In this document: in pieces, positions 19,272-30,112 of the stretch
Numbering within the stretch: position 1 is the first letter of the stretch
Layout: every line of letters begins with the position of its first letter
Origin: Bradyrhizobium stylosanthis
Lineage (GTDB): Bacteria; Pseudomonadota; Alphaproteobacteria; Rhizobiales; Xanthobacteraceae
DNA: 64,000 bases
Direction of reading: 5' to 3'
NCBI RefSeq assembly: GCF_001641335.1
Contig: NZ_LVEM01000003.1
Coordinates: 1,408,043 to 1,472,042 of the forward strand
The notes under the pieces: generated by a model
Databases searched by the model: none
Told to the model about the DNA's origin: nothing
Seen by the model: only the letters and a program-made list of their open reading frames with translations
Made by a program: the position numbers and the translations under genes

Positions 19272-19810
19272 TGATTAATTCAAGAGCGCAAGGTCGCTTA
19301 GGTGCCTCCATGTTTTAGAAGTGCCAGCTCTAACGCATTTCATGTCCGTTCAGGTCGTCTCGGATTATGTGCTGAGCGACACCGAACGCGGGAGGGCGCC
19401 GCAGTGTGACCGGTCCACAACTACGTTCGAGGTGTGTCACTGCCGATCTGCGCAAAAGCTTCGGCTTCGTTGATCCAGCGCCAGTAAACAGGTCAAACGC
19501 CGCGAGGTTGGGGCTTCTTGCTAGCTTATCGCATTTAATCCCCGATGGCCTGAAGTACGGTGATCACAGCAGAGGACGTTCCGTCATGCCTGCGAGGCAC
19601 GCTGCAAGGCGATCTGCAAGGTTGGATGATGTGTGACCTGGATTATCCGCGAGCGACCGATTTACTGTGAAACGCACGTTAGCGATCCTAGTCGCCGCGA
19701 AAACTACGTTGAGCTCCCTGCCGTCACTTCGCCAGCGCGCGGCTCGCTTCTTCCGCAGATCAGCTTGCGACGTTCGTGTGGCGGCGTCCTGCGAGCGGAG
19801 GCGACGCCAG
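19272..19810. other. no recognisable gene
   Basis: No supported gene or site between the OMP terminator and the end of the LuxR pseudogene. Confidence 0.35.
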
Positions 19811-20507
19811 TTAGGCCACCATCGGCGTTGCCAACGCAGGCTCGGCAAATTCAGTGAGCCCTAGACGAATCGCCTTTGCGAGACCATGAGTCCGGTTCGC
19901 TGTGCCGAGCTTGCGTACTGCGTTCTTCATGTGGAAATTGATCGTATTCTCGCTCACGTTCAGTATCTTCCCGATTTCCCAGGAGGATTTGCCCTCCGCC
20001 ACCCATCGTAGGCAATCCTTCTCGCGCTCGGATAGGCTTACTCTGTTCGACCACTATCCGAGGGCCTCGCGATCTCCGCAAATGCAGTATGGAATTGCCA
20101 GGCCAGCGCGTTGAGATGCTTCACATTCCTCTGAGGATCGGCACAATCAAAGCGGGATGCGAATGATATCACAGATATTCGCCCTGATGGCTAAACAATG
20201 GCACGCTGACACCATTCTTCAGGCCTGCCTCTCTCGCCTCCCGTAGTACACGTTGTTCACATGCCTGCAATCGATGCCCTTTGGCGAGCTCGTCCCATAG
20301 AAACGGACCCGCAAACATCGGCGTCCGTCGGACCACCGGATCGAGGGCGTAGTACTTGCGTTCCAGATAGCGCCGGCACCACTCAGGCGGAACCTTCGTA
20401 GCTACCAGAGGCGGTGGACACCCCGGTAGACGAAGCGGCTCCGGGAAGGTGAGTGCTTTGAGAGATTGCGTTTGATCAGCGCATTCGACGAAGCTAAAGA
20501 GATTCAT
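19811..20507 (-). pseudogene. LuxR-type quorum-sensing regulator, frameshifted
   Basis: The remains of a LuxR-family regulator with an N-terminal autoinducer-binding domain and a C-terminal helix-turn-helix. The first part, from MNLFSFVECADQTQ (20507), has WCRRYLERKYYALDPVV and FLWDEL, the acyl-homoserine lactone pocket signature, and reads open to 20169. Another frame gives FDCADPQRNVKHLNALAWQF. The last frame reads SEREKDCLRWVAEGKSSWEI and GKILNVSENTINFHMKNAVR, a complete LuxR HTH, ending at 19811. At least two frame changes separate these blocks, so no full-length regulator is made. A second truncated copy of the HTH lies at 26547. Confidence 0.8.
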
Positions 20508-21877
20508 ATGGCGCCTCACGCGAACGCGCCGAAAGGCCGTTGTGCGCCGTTCGATTTGGTCTGTTTCAGACGAGGTTCGTTGCGGTTCTGACATGCTCCA
20601 GCTCGCAACGCAGTCGCACGAATGTGGCGGTAGCTAGGGTTTGAAAGGTCCGTCGGCGCAGGTAGACATGCACGCGTTGCCGATATCGGAAAAATCGGGG
20701 CGCCGGCGTATTCCGGCCAGTATGCATTACCGTGTCCAGATTGCTTCGGTCGGCGATAAAATCGTGGCGGATCGCGCGGGAAATGCCTTCCCCTACATTT
20801 CGTCGCAAGTCGATTGGCCTTGTTGGCCTTCCCGCTACGCCCAGCAAGCACCAGCCAATTGTTCGATCGCGCGCGGGGCGAGATCGGGACTTCAAGGCTT
20901 AGGCAGGCGCCTGCGCCGCGGTACGCAGATTTTCTTGATACCCGGCTCCAGCTGCTTGTTCCCACCATCAATGACCCGGTTGCGAGCGAAGATGAGTCAG
21001 CTCTATGGCCAATCAATTCTTCCGTATCACGAACAGCGGCGCATAGCTGTTCGGCAGCGAGCCGGGGGGCGGAGCAGACGCGATCTTTGAAGCGCGCGGC
21101 CGCCCTCGAACTATTCCCGCAAGTCCACCGCTCCTCTCAGCACGAGCCGATCGAAGCCGTTCATGCTGGTCACCGCCGTGCTGCTCGCTGAGATTGGAGA
21201 GATGTTGCGCGGCGGTACGGACAAGCTCCGGAGCCCGATTGATGTAAAGAACGCTGAGCATCTGCTTCCCCGAGAACTTTGCAAGGCACGAAATGAGCAC
21301 AGCAAGTGTCGTACCAGCCGCGCCCTCGGGAAAACTAAGTCGTCAAGACAAGCACTTGGAAGAGATTGATGAGTCTCAACCGAATTGAAGCACTGCGACT
21401 TAAGTCGGATTTGCGACAGCTTGTACTAGCCACGACGCCCTCGACGTGGATCAGGGCTCTCGTGATTATGGGAAGGCCACAAGATTACATGCTCGTACGA
21501 AGCGGTGAACGCGCAAACACGGCTACACGCACCCGAGCGGCCGAATATTTTACCGACTTGCGCCGGACGATGAATGCATTTCCGGCCCAGTTAGGATCTC
21601 GCAATACGATTAGCATGAAGCTCAACTTCAATGCGCCGGGCTTTCCTTACATCTGCATTTTGCGTGCCAGTCAACTGCTAGCGTTTGCAATTGATCGAGC
21701 CGACAGAGACGTACCAAGAAGTGCTTGATCAAGGCAAGCCTCGCGCCTCAGAAAATTCGGCATGCAATAGAGATCTGTTCGCAAAAACGGGCCCTATCTC
21801 GCAGGCCGTTGAAAAAGGCACTCACCATCGACCGGCGATCGTGATTCATTGGCTCCGACGGGATTCGGAGACGGTGC
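20508..21877. other. no recognisable gene
   Basis: About 1.4 kb of overlapping short frames on both strands with no family resemblance. A minus-strand piece near 21240 (MLSVLYINRAPELVRTAAQH) looks protein-like but could not be placed. Confidence 0.35.
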
Positions 21878-22640
21878 GTGCGCGGCGGCGACGATCGAAC
21901 CGACGAGCTGTTTAGCTACGTTGATCTGGAGGCGCGGGTGCGGCGTGATCATCCGCTACGAGCGATCCCGACGGTTGTGAACGACGGACTGTCGGCGCTG
22001 GAGCGCGAGTTTGCTGCGCTCTCTATTCGCCGATTGGGCGACCGTCTATCCCGGCAAAAAAGTTGCTGCGGTCTATCCTGTTGTGGGAGTTTTATTCGCT
22101 CCGCTCGGAGCGGCATTTGATAGAGCGGGTGGATACGATGTGCTGTTCCGCTGTTCGTGGCAATCGGCGTTGACGACGCGGTCTGGGACCATTCGGTGTT
22201 CTCGAAGAACCGCGACCGGCTGCTGGAAGGCAACATCGCGGCCAAGGTGCTGCCGCAGCCCAAAGGTGAATAGGCTTCTGTCGAGCGATCATTTCTCGGT
22301 CGATGGCACGCTGATCGAGACCTGGGCCCCGATGAAGAGCGTCAAGCCGAAGGACGGCTCCGGCGAGCCGCCGGCGCCAGGCGGCGGGCGCAATGCCGAT
22401 GCGGACTTTCATGGCCAGAAACGCTCGAACTACATCCATGCTTCGACCACCGATCCAGACGCCAGGCTGTACCGCAGGGGCAGAGGCAAGGAGACAAAGC
22501 TGCGCTTCATCGGACACGAGTTGATGGAGAACCGCCACGGCCTGCTGATCGACGCCCGCCTGACGCAGGACGACGGGCATGCAGAACGGGTGGCCGCGCT
22601 GCACATGATCGAGCCTCGTGGGCTGCTCTTCATTAATCTC
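21878..22640 (+). mobile_element. IS5-family transposase remnant
   Basis: The start reads ELFSYVDLEARVRRDHPLRA, the DUF772-type N-terminus of IS5-family transposases. It breaks within 150 bases. Later frames give SSDHFSVDGTLIETWAPMKS, DFHGQKRSNYIHASTTDPDA and ELMENRHGLLIDARLTQDDG, the first catalytic Asp block and following region. Homology stops at HMIEPRG near 22620, so the last third, including the DDE glutamate, is missing. It has multiple frameshifts and is not mobile. It abuts the ppd remnant and may mark a deletion endpoint. Confidence 0.85.
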
Positions 22641-22742
22641 GTGAGTGCGACATGGCGATTCCGACCGATGCCCATCGTCGAAGCTCCGGACGGCTGGTAC
22701 AGTCTCTTCTCCGGAGTCCCCTGACCTGTTCGATGAAGCGGC

Positions 22743-23686
22743 TCGGTGGCGATCCCTGCTGCCAATGAAGGCTTTGCAGTTGCCTTAGCCGCGGGTGCGG
22801 TGCTGTCTGGTCGTGGCGCTTAAGAACTCCGGTTTCGGAAATATCATCAACCCGCTGACGTCACTCTTAATGTTCAGCGAAAGACCGGTCCTGCTCCTCC
22901 TATCCGTCCGCGGCCACCCGATGAGCCTGCCGACGAGCCACAACACACGATTATGGGAGCCTAAACAGCGGCCGTCCTAGACTGCTCTCTATTGAGTGGT
23001 GCGACTTCGATGGCACTGGTTCCGGAGTAGATCACGCAATCGCGCGCAGCGACGAATTATTTCGCAAAGGCGCGCCGTTTGCGCTGCTTTTTCGGAGTGC
23101 GCAGTTATCCAGTGGCAACGCAGTAAAACGACCGCAAGCATAACCGATAGCACCTCAGTGTCGGAGACGTCATCGAGACGATTTGCAAGCGGATCGATTC
23201 AGATGCCCTCATTGTTTCTACGTCCAGATTTATCTCTCGTGAGCTGTTCCGGGTCCGGGATGCTCCACTGAATTTCTATGTCCAGGGCGCCCTGGGACAT
23301 TGTGGCGCAGTCGCGGCGGGCTCGCGCTTGCAGCGCCCGCGAAATCGATCCTGCCACTGGATGGAGATGGCAGCGCCCTAATACACATGGGCGCTCTCTC
23401 GACCATCGGCTACGGACGCCCAAACAATCTGATCCACGTGGCGCTGAACAACGAGGGCTATATTTCTACAGGTGGTCAGCTCTCGACCTCGCGAACATCA
23501 TCTCCCGACGCCGTCGCCTCAGCCTGCGGGTATCGCGCGACCGCCCTTTGTAAACGGTCAGATCATGTCATAGCTGTCACGCAGCAATGCCTGAGGACGC
23601 GTGGGCCTCACTTCGTAGTTTGCAAGGTCAATCGGCAGCATTCCTCACCGCTTCCCCGCGTCACCTCCCGATATTCGCCCCTTTAG
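22743..23686 (+). pseudogene. ppd: phosphonopyruvate decarboxylase, frameshifted
   Basis: Ppd is a thiamine-diphosphate enzyme converting phosphonopyruvate to phosphonoacetaldehyde, the step that makes phosphonate biosynthesis irreversible. Fragments in successive frames are VAIPAANEGFAVALAAGAVL (22748), LKNSGFGNIINPLTSLLMF, ELFRKGAPFALLFRSAQL, DALIVSTSRFISRELFRVRD and APAKSILPLDGDGSALIHMG. The last leads into GALSTIGYGRPNNLIHVALN and NEGYISTGGQ. The DGDGS and NNEG blocks are the ThDP/metal site. At least three frame changes and an in-frame stop make it dead. Together with the aldehyde dehydrogenase and PepM remnants downstream it outlines a former pathway. Confidence 0.75.
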
Positions 23687-23967
23687 AACAAGACCACATT
23701 CCAGCGAGCGCTCCACACCCGCAAGCCAGCTACGGCAGGGTAGACGGATATGGTGCACGAAGCCACCTTATTCCAGACTTGCGGTCCTGCGCCTTGTCTG
23801 CATTGGCAGTCGCATCCAAAGCGACTTACCATCGAAGAACCGCTCCGACGGCATGGCTGCCGGCCAGTGCATCTGTCGCCCACGAAGCCGCGGCACAATC
23901 CGGCAATCTCAACGTTGCATCCTGCTTGAGCTATCCCATGCCTGATATACACCAAGACTATCATCCG

Positions 23968-25368
23968 ATGCTCATAGCAGGTTCGCCTTCCCATTTGAAC
24001 CTGATGATCGAAGTGAGGAATCCTTTCACGGGGATGCTGGTAGGCAAAGTGTCGCAGGCACGACCGGAACATGTCCTGAGCGTTTCAGGCAGCGGCGCGC
24101 ACTCGCCCCCAGCTGACCCGACGCGAACGGACAGATATTCTCCTCCGGGACCGCAAACGCGGTAAGACGGGATCAAGATCACCTTGCTCGGCTCATTACG
24201 TCGGAGACTGGTCTCTGCCTGAAAGACGCGCTGCATGAAACCAAACGCGCATATGACGTCTGGTCTTTTGCTGCCAACGCAATGATTCAGAGCGAGGGCG
24301 AGATTTGTCCATGCGACGTCGACACAACGCCTCACAAGCGAGGCATCTTTTCCATGCGTAGGCCTCTTGTCGGTATGATCTCGGCAATCACTCCATTCAA
24401 TATTGTCAGCCATAAACTCGCTCCGGCCATTGCGACAAACAACCGCGTGGTACTAAACCCGTCCGAGCGAGCTCCACTAACTGCCCTGGCGCTTGGCAGG
24501 ATCCTGTTTGACCAGGGGCTGCCAGAGGAGATGCTCTCAACACTCACAGGAACTCCGGAGTTGCTGGAAGCTGCTATGTTCACCACCCGGACGCGGAGCT
24601 GGTAACATCTACAGGGTCAGTTTGCGTCGGGCGATACATTGCCGAACGAGCCGGATACCGGAAAGCTCATACTCGAGCTCGGAGAGAACGACCCAATCAT
24701 CGTTCTTGAGGATGCTGATCCCGAACGGGCCGCGCATTTGGCTGTCCAAGGTGCAATCAAGAATTCGGGGCAACGATGCACAGCCGTCAAGCGCGCTTTA
24801 GCAGCCGAAACTATCGCGGACGATTTTACGGACCGTGCGCTCCATTATATGCGGCAGCTCATGACCGGCGACCCCAGCGACTCCTTCGTGGACGTCGGGA
24901 CGTGATCAGCCAAGAGGCCGCTCAACTTATCGCTCGACGTGTTGCCGGCGCGATCGATGATCGTGCGGTCTGCTTACTCGGCAGTCGGCCTCTCGGCGCA
25001 ATTTATCCACCTACGCTCCTGGATCATGTTCGAGCGACCTCCGAACTTGTTGTCGAAGAAACATTCGGCCCCGTGCTGCCAATCATCCGTTGCCCAAACG
25101 AGATCGACCAGATCATATCAATCGCGAAACGCGACCAAGTTTGGACTTTCCGCAGCAGTTTGCTCGAACAGGATTGATCATGTCCCCAGACTGATCAATG
25201 GTCTCGACGTAGGAAACGTGAACGTATGGGAAGTCCCCGGTTATCGGACCGAAATGACGCCCTTCGGGGGGGATCAAGCAATCTGGGCTCGACTATAAGG
25301 AGGGCGTTCTCGAGGCGATGCGCGGATTCACGCAGCTGAAGACGTACTCACTCCCTTGGCCGGTTTAG
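23968..25368 (+). pseudogene. aldehyde dehydrogenase, probable phosphonoacetaldehyde dehydrogenase, frameshifted
   Basis: An NAD(P)-dependent aldehyde dehydrogenase in pieces: LMIEVRNPFTGMLVGKVSQA, then DALHETKRAYDVWSFAANAM and RRPLVGMISAITPFNIVSHK, KLAPAIATNNRVVLNPSERA, KLILELGENDPIIVLEDADP and IKNSGQRCTAVKRAL. The glutamate of LELGE and the nucleophile Cys of GQRC are preserved. ELVVEETFGPVLPIIRCPNE and GLDVGNVNVWEVPGYRTEMT follow, with the end at SLPWPV (25368). Roughly five frame changes interrupt it. The family alone does not fix the substrate; the location between ppd and pepM suggests the PhnY-type oxidation of phosphonoacetaldehyde to phosphonoacetate. This is inference. Confidence 0.75.
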
Positions 25369-25662
25369 GCCCGCAACGGACCATGTTCCGAAATTTGATT
25401 CATGGAAGAGGGGAGCCTGCTCGCCGCCAGTCATGGCCATCAAGAGCGACGATGAAACGGAAATCGGACCAGGTAAGGCTCCCGCGGAATGACTGCCAAA
25501 CAGGATTCAGTGTCAAACATGCCGGCAGTGCTCGGACGAGCGACGATCCGCATATTGTTGTAACGACGTAAGCACCCAACAATTTCTCAAAATTCCGGCA
25601 TACCTGCCGTCCTTCCAGCCGTTCGCACAAGAAATCCGCCCCGGCTCTGCTTTTGCGCGGCA

Positions 25663-25842
25663 TCAATGCGGGAGTCGCCCCTCCTTGAGCTCATAACTTA
25701 CCCGAGCTCCCTCTTTCAGAGCGGTGTAACCGGCCTTTGCTACCGCGCTCAAGTGCACAAAGACATCGGCGCGACCATCCTCGGGCCTGATGAATCCGTA
25801 ACCCTTGGACGAGTTGAACCACTGCACAATACCCATTGCCAC
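25663..25842 (-). CDS. cspA: cold-shock protein, CspA family, short C-terminus
   Basis: A 59-aa nucleic-acid chaperone of the CspA family. The GTG start at 25842 gives MAMGIVQWFNSSKGYGFIRP, with GGAGGTGCCAAA upstream. RNP1 (KGYGFI) and RNP2 (DVFVHLS) are both intact, followed by AVAKAGYTALKEGARVSYEL. The usual C-terminus (about 8-10 more residues ending the fifth strand) is replaced by KEGRLPH and an early stop, so the protein is shorter than the normal 67-70 aa. It may be weakly functional or a decaying copy. Confidence 0.8.
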   Translation of the reverse strand: MAMGIVQWFNSSKGYGFIRPEDGRADVFVHLSAVAKAGYTALKEGARVSYELKEGRLPH

Positions 25843-26546
25843 TTTGGCACCTCCATAGTGAACATGTGTGATCTACGAGTTTGTTGGCCATCAAGAGCAA
25901 CGGCAAAAACCATGCGGCTCCGATCCCGTCGCTTTCTATCGGGATTTCGCTCCGATATTCGAACAACAAAGATTCCGATGACGCGAAGAACTTTCGCGTG
26001 CTGCGGTGGTAATCCGGCTGAATGCACGGCACACGTCGCACCGAATGTCCTAAAACTCGAGCACCGCATGGTGGCCCGCGAAGAGCGCTCGCTAGTCTGT
26101 CAATGCTTCCTCAGAGCCGCCTGAACTCGGTTAAAAGTGCAAGCTATGGCATTCCGGAAACGTCTACTAGCAGCGCGCTTGGAAATGGGACTGCCGACGG
26201 TCATTTTCGCCACACGCTGTGCAGGCCGCTTTTGGCTGGCCAAGACCTCGGGACTTGCGCCGCTCCGATCCCCGGACTTCCCCCGGTGACTCATACGCGA
26301 CCAGTAGGGAACAGACATCGGGGCCCTGCTCACCATCCAGCTTTTTGGAGAGCATGTTACGCCGACGGCCCCCGCGGGCTCGCTCGTCAGCGTTGGGCCT
26401 TGCCATTGCGATAAGCGACGACCTGCAAGCACGCGATGTTCATCGTACCGGCGCCTTTTTCATCGAGTTACAGCTGCTAGCGCGGAACGCTTAGCATTTT
26501 CGCCACAGCAATCCATGGGCTTATTGGCGCCCCCGCAAGCCGCGGC
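25843..26546. other. no recognisable gene
   Basis: No supported gene. Frames near 26150-26490 have some protein-like composition but no recognisable motifs. Confidence 0.3.
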
Positions 26547-26816
26547 TTATATAAGGCTCAACCGTCGCGCTTTGACGACGGCCTGGGTCCGGGTGCTCGC
26601 ATCGAGCTTTCGCATCGCATTCTTGATATGAAAGTTGACGGTGTTATCGCTGACGTTCAGGATGACCCCGATTGCCCAAGATGATTTCCCGTTCTCGACC
26701 CATCGCAAACACTCTACTTCCCGCTGCGATAGCACAACCACTCTCTCATCGACATCCGACATGACCTTCTCCTGGGCTTGAGAGAACAGGAACGGCATCA
26801 GCAAATGCCATACCAT
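26547..26816 (-). CDS. truncated LuxR-type HTH protein
   Basis: An 89-aa frame containing only the C-terminal helix-turn-helix of a LuxR regulator: VVLSQREVECLRWVENGKSS, AIGVILNVSDNTVNFHIKNA and MRKLDASTRTQAV. The short lead-in MVWHLLMPFLFSQAQEKVMS resembles the linker end of the lost autoinducer domain. The HTH is very similar to that at 19811, so the two remnants may be from related or duplicated regulators. Whether this stub is translated is unknown; an isolated HTH could still bind DNA. Confidence 0.65.
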   Translation of the reverse strand: MVWHLLMPFLFSQAQEKVMSDVDERVVVLSQREVECLRWVENGKSSWAIGVILNVSDNTVNFHIKNAMRKLDASTRTQAVVKARRLSLI

Positions 26817-27259
26817 TCACTCGCCCAGGCGAACTCAAGCCGAATCAGAGCAAGTTCGTCGGAACTGGTGACTTTACTCTCGCGAGCCTGCCATCTCAAG
26901 CGGGCCATATCGAAGAGCTCTCGCTATCTGTCGTAAACGCAACAACAGCATTACGACAATCGTAGGCTCAATGTGTAAGTCAAATCTGTGTGAAGCGGAT
27001 ATCACCCCTTCACTTGCTTCTCGTCGCGCCAGAGTGGCGATCAACGCTCATGACCTAGGATGACTTGATTTCACGTCAATACGTGGCAATCATGCAAGCC
27101 CTTTACGTCCAGATAAACTACCAAAGCTGGTCATTGAGCGCTGTCAACACACACGGATATGAACAGCGACTTTGCGTCAATCAAAGCTCGGCTTTTCAAG
27201 ATTTGTACATGCCGTACCAGGCACAAGCCCATCGGCTCGCCGCAAACCATCAAGCCACG
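26817..27259. other. no recognisable gene
   Basis: Spacer between the LuxR stub and the PepM remnant. The frame that carries the PepM start is open from 27065, but its first 65 residues are not PepM-like. Confidence 0.3.
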
Positions 27260-28132
27260 CGGCGGTCGCCGGTCGAAGAGCTTCGCGCCGAGATCTGCTC
27301 GAACGGTGAGCTCTCGTTTCTGATGGAGGCGCATGATGGCCTATCGGCTCGAAACGCCGAGCGATCTGGCTTCAAGGGGCTCTGGGCGGCCAGTTTGTCG
27401 ATTGCCAGCTCGCTCGGCTTTCGGGATGCCAACGAAGCGTCATGGAGCCAGCTCGTCGGGAGCGTCGAACGCATTGTTGACTCTACTGAGCTGCCCGTGC
27501 TCGTTGACGGGGATAGCTGCTTCGGCAATTTCAACAATGCGCGCCTTTCTCGCTCGCAAGCTTCGTCAGGCTGGAGCGGCGGGCGTCTGCCTCGAGGACA
27601 GCTGCTTTCCGAAGCTGAACTCGCTCATTGGAGAGCGGCATCCGCTCGCCGTTATCGATGAGTTCTTCGGCCGTCTGCGGGCTGTGAAGGATGTCGCGGC
27701 GAAACTATTATTCTCGTCGCCAGGACCGAAGCGCTGATCGCCGGGTCACGGCCTGAACGAAGCTATCGTTCGTGCCCACGCTTATGCCGACGCGGGCGGA
27801 TGCTGTCCTAATTCACTCACGAAAGAGTAGCGCGGACGAGGTACTTCCGTTCGCCACCGCGTGGGAGAGCAGGCTTCCTGTTGTGATCGTTCCGACGGCA
27901 TACTACCGAACACCAGTCTCCGCCTATCGATACGCGCACATCTCCACGGTCGTTTGGGCCAATCACTCCATGCAAGCTGCAGCAGCTGCAATGCGCAGTG
28001 TCTGCGACGCCATCGTAGCCCAAGAAAGCGTTGCGATCATTGCATCTCATATCGCACCGCTCACTGAGATATTCGAATTATTGAGATATGATGAACTGGA
28101 CACGTCGGAGAAGCGATATCTGCAGCCTCGAT
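27260..28132 (+). pseudogene. pepM: phosphoenolpyruvate phosphomutase PepM, frameshifted
   Basis: PepM of the isocitrate lyase/PEP mutase superfamily forms the C-P bond, converting PEP to phosphonopyruvate. The first frame shows LSFLMEAHDGLSARNAERSG, FKGLWAASLSIASSLGFRDA and LPVLVDGDSCFGNFNN. A shift near 27540 leads to FLARKLRQAGAAGVCLEDSC and FPKLNSLIGERHPLAVIDEF. A further shift near 27700-27800 leads to ADAVLIHSRKSSADEVLPFA and STVVWANHSMQAAAAAM, ending at 28132. The diagnostic PEP-mutase motif EDK-x5-NS is EDSCFPKLNS here, so the Lys is Ser. It is dead by frameshift in any case. Confidence 0.85.
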
Positions 28133-28508
28133 AGGGCGGGACAGCAGCGCGGACACTTGAAGTCTGCTTTCCTCAAGACCTGCACAATGCGCTCCTCTCA
28201 ATAGGTCCGCTGCGGTGTCACTTAACGGGCTGCGACCTGAACTCCTGCTAGACATCCTAGACATGGCAGAACATCTGTTCATACGGCTAAAGGAAGCTCC
28301 GGTCGATTCGGCACAGCGGTCGGCGACCGCTTCTTGCCTTTCTCTTTTAATCAGCAAGGTGTCCGGCACGGTCGCGGCAAGAGCGAACGGGGGCATTCAG
28401 GATGCTTGAGGGGTGATATTCTGGTCGAAACGAGCGAATGAAATGACTTTAAATACTCCCAAGCATGCGCTCATTCTTGCCGTGGGTGTGGACTCTCCTG
28501 CGGCCGCT
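28133..28508. other. spacer with a possible short frame
   Basis: A plus-strand GTG-initiated frame of 64 codons at 28215-28409 (MSLNGLRPELLLDILDMAEH) looks helical and protein-like but matches nothing I know. Its end faces the truncated trbL. Confidence 0.3.
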
Positions 28509-29010
28509 ATCAGGGTGACGAACAGCTGGATTGCCAGGATGAAGAAGGCGAGCAGCACCACGATCCAGGCGAACAACAGGACCGTGATCTGAACGAAGTT
28601 TTCGAAGAAGCTGACATAGCCCATGAGGCCCGAGATCGATTCAAGGATCGGTCGACCGGCATCCAGACCGACCTGAGCGATCTTTCCTGGCCTGAAAAAG
28701 TCCACTGAGGAAAGGCCGGCTCCGGACGCTTTCAATCCAAGTCCGGCGAAGCTCTCGAATACGATCCGTGCCAGGCTATTCCAGTTGCCGATGAGGTATG
28801 CGAACACACCGACGAACATGGTTTTTTTGGCAAGTCGGGCGATGATCTCTTCATCCGCGCCCAGGACCAGAACAGGCCGGCGAGCGCGATGTCGATCGCC
28901 GCTAACGTGGTCGCGAGGTATCCGACTTCGCCTCCCGTCAGCCCGAAGCCGGAGTCGATATATCGGGTAAAGGTCTCCAGGAATTGGTCGATGACGCCAG
29001 TACCGCTCAT
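28509..29010 (-). pseudogene. trbL: conjugal transfer protein TrbL, truncated and frameshifted
   Basis: TrbL is a polytopic inner-membrane component of the P-type (Trb) mating-pair apparatus. The start MSGTGVIDQFLETFTRYIDS and GFGLTGGEVGYLATTLAAID is normal. A shift near 28860 leads to EEIIARLAKKTMFVGVFAYL, IGNWNSLARIVFESFAGLGL and VLLFAWIVVLLAFFILAIQL. Homology ends abruptly after FVTLI at about 28509, leaving under half of the usual 380-450 aa. The tail beyond is unrelated. It is the last visible gene of the broken trb operon. Confidence 0.85.
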
Positions 29011-29107
29011 CGTTCACTCGTCATTGTCGGGAATGGAGGGATAGGGGGACGGCAGACGGCTCTCATCCTTGCCGCGCAAAGGCGAAGATGCGTCGCGATT
29101 AGTTTCG

Positions 29108-29359
29108 CTAATACCAGCCTAGGGATCCGCGGCGAGAGCCGAAGAAGTCGTGGCGCTTCTCGTCCCAGAGCATCCGGCACGCGACCAGAGCATCTTTCTG
29201 CTCGTATTGGACGGACCGACATTGCTCAAGCTTTGCGGCAGTCGGGTCAGCCGACCCTTGCGCGATAGACGCTTCGGACAAAGCATCATCTTGGTCGCCG
29301 CGCAGCCTGATTGCGCAAGCCACAACAACCAGGACAGCAAGCGTCACCGCCAATATCAT
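29108..29359 (-). CDS. trbK: TrbK-like entry-exclusion protein remnant
   Basis: An 83-residue segment with one N-terminal hydrophobic helix (MILAVTLAVLVVVACAIRL) and the conserved LEQCRSVQYEQKDALVACRM and LWDEKRHDFFG block of the rhizobial TrbK-alt family, which sits between trbJ and trbL. It is in frame with the end of trbJ, because the normal trbJ stop has been lost. An alternative start MSKNTIERIPDD in another frame suggests a shift at its own beginning. Probably non-functional, given its neighbours. Confidence 0.6.
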   Translation of the reverse strand: MILAVTLAVLVVVACAIRLRGDQDDALSEASIAQGSADPTAAKLEQCRSVQYEQKDALVACRMLWDEKRHDFFGSRRGSLGWY

Positions 29360-29389
29360 CCGGAATTCGTTCGATTGTGTTCTTCGACA

Positions 29390-30112
29390 TCGGTGAAACA
29401 TCTGCACAGCTGTGGACTGGTAGCCTTGTCCCTGCGTCAGGAACCGCCTGAGCTGCTCTCTGCCCTGATCCTGGGCAGCCGCTCGTTGTGCCTGCTCCAA
29501 AGTCTGAGCACGCCCCTGCGCGGCGATTGCCGCGGTGAGATCCGCGAGCTGCTGGTTTTGAAGCGCAACTGATTGCCGGCTTGGCTTGCCTGCAGCGCAC
29601 CGCTGGCGCCCTGGCTCGCACTTACGAGGGCCGACATCTGGGCACGGTTGGCGCCGAGATTGCCGACCACGGTCGCCTGCACGCGCATGACGTCCTGTAG
29701 GCCGGCCAGCCACAGCGTTCTGCCAGCGTGTTTGCGCATTTGCGATCAGCGCCTGGGCCGGCTGGCTCGAAGAAGCCGGTGCGTAGGCGGATGAGAACGC
29801 GTGGTCAATCTGCTGCACATCATAGGCGATGCGTTGCGCTTGGCCGAGCAACTGCTGGGTACGCTGGATCGGCTGCTCTAGCTGTTGCAACGAAGAATAT
29901 GGCAGACTTGCCAGATTTTTGGCTTGGTTGATCAACATCAGCGCCTGGTTTTGCAGCAATGTGATCTGGTTGTTCATCTGTTGCAATTCGCGGGCTGCGG
30001 TCAACACATTTTGCGGATCGAATACGATCCACTGTGCGCTGGCCTCTCCTGGCACTTGGAGAATGGCAGCAGCAAACAAGCCCGCCGTTAAGAGCTGAGT
30101 TAGACGTCGCAT
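29390..30112 (-). pseudogene. trbJ: conjugal transfer protein TrbJ, frameshifted
   Basis: TrbJ is a periplasmic VirB5-like pilus-associated protein. The signal peptide MRRLTQLLTAGLFAAAILQV leads to SAQWIVFDPQNVLTAARELQ, QMNNQITLLQNQALMLINQA and LLGQAQRIAYDVQQIDHAFS. Near 29735 the frame shifts to GLQDVMRVQATVVGNLGANR and AQMSALVSASQGASGALQAS, then shifts back near 29570 to VALQNQQLADLTAAIAAQGR and the C-terminus QGQGYQSTAVQMFH. The stop is missing, so the frame runs into trbK. The start ATG overlaps the trbE stop as TGATG, the normal trb operon arrangement. Confidence 0.85.
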
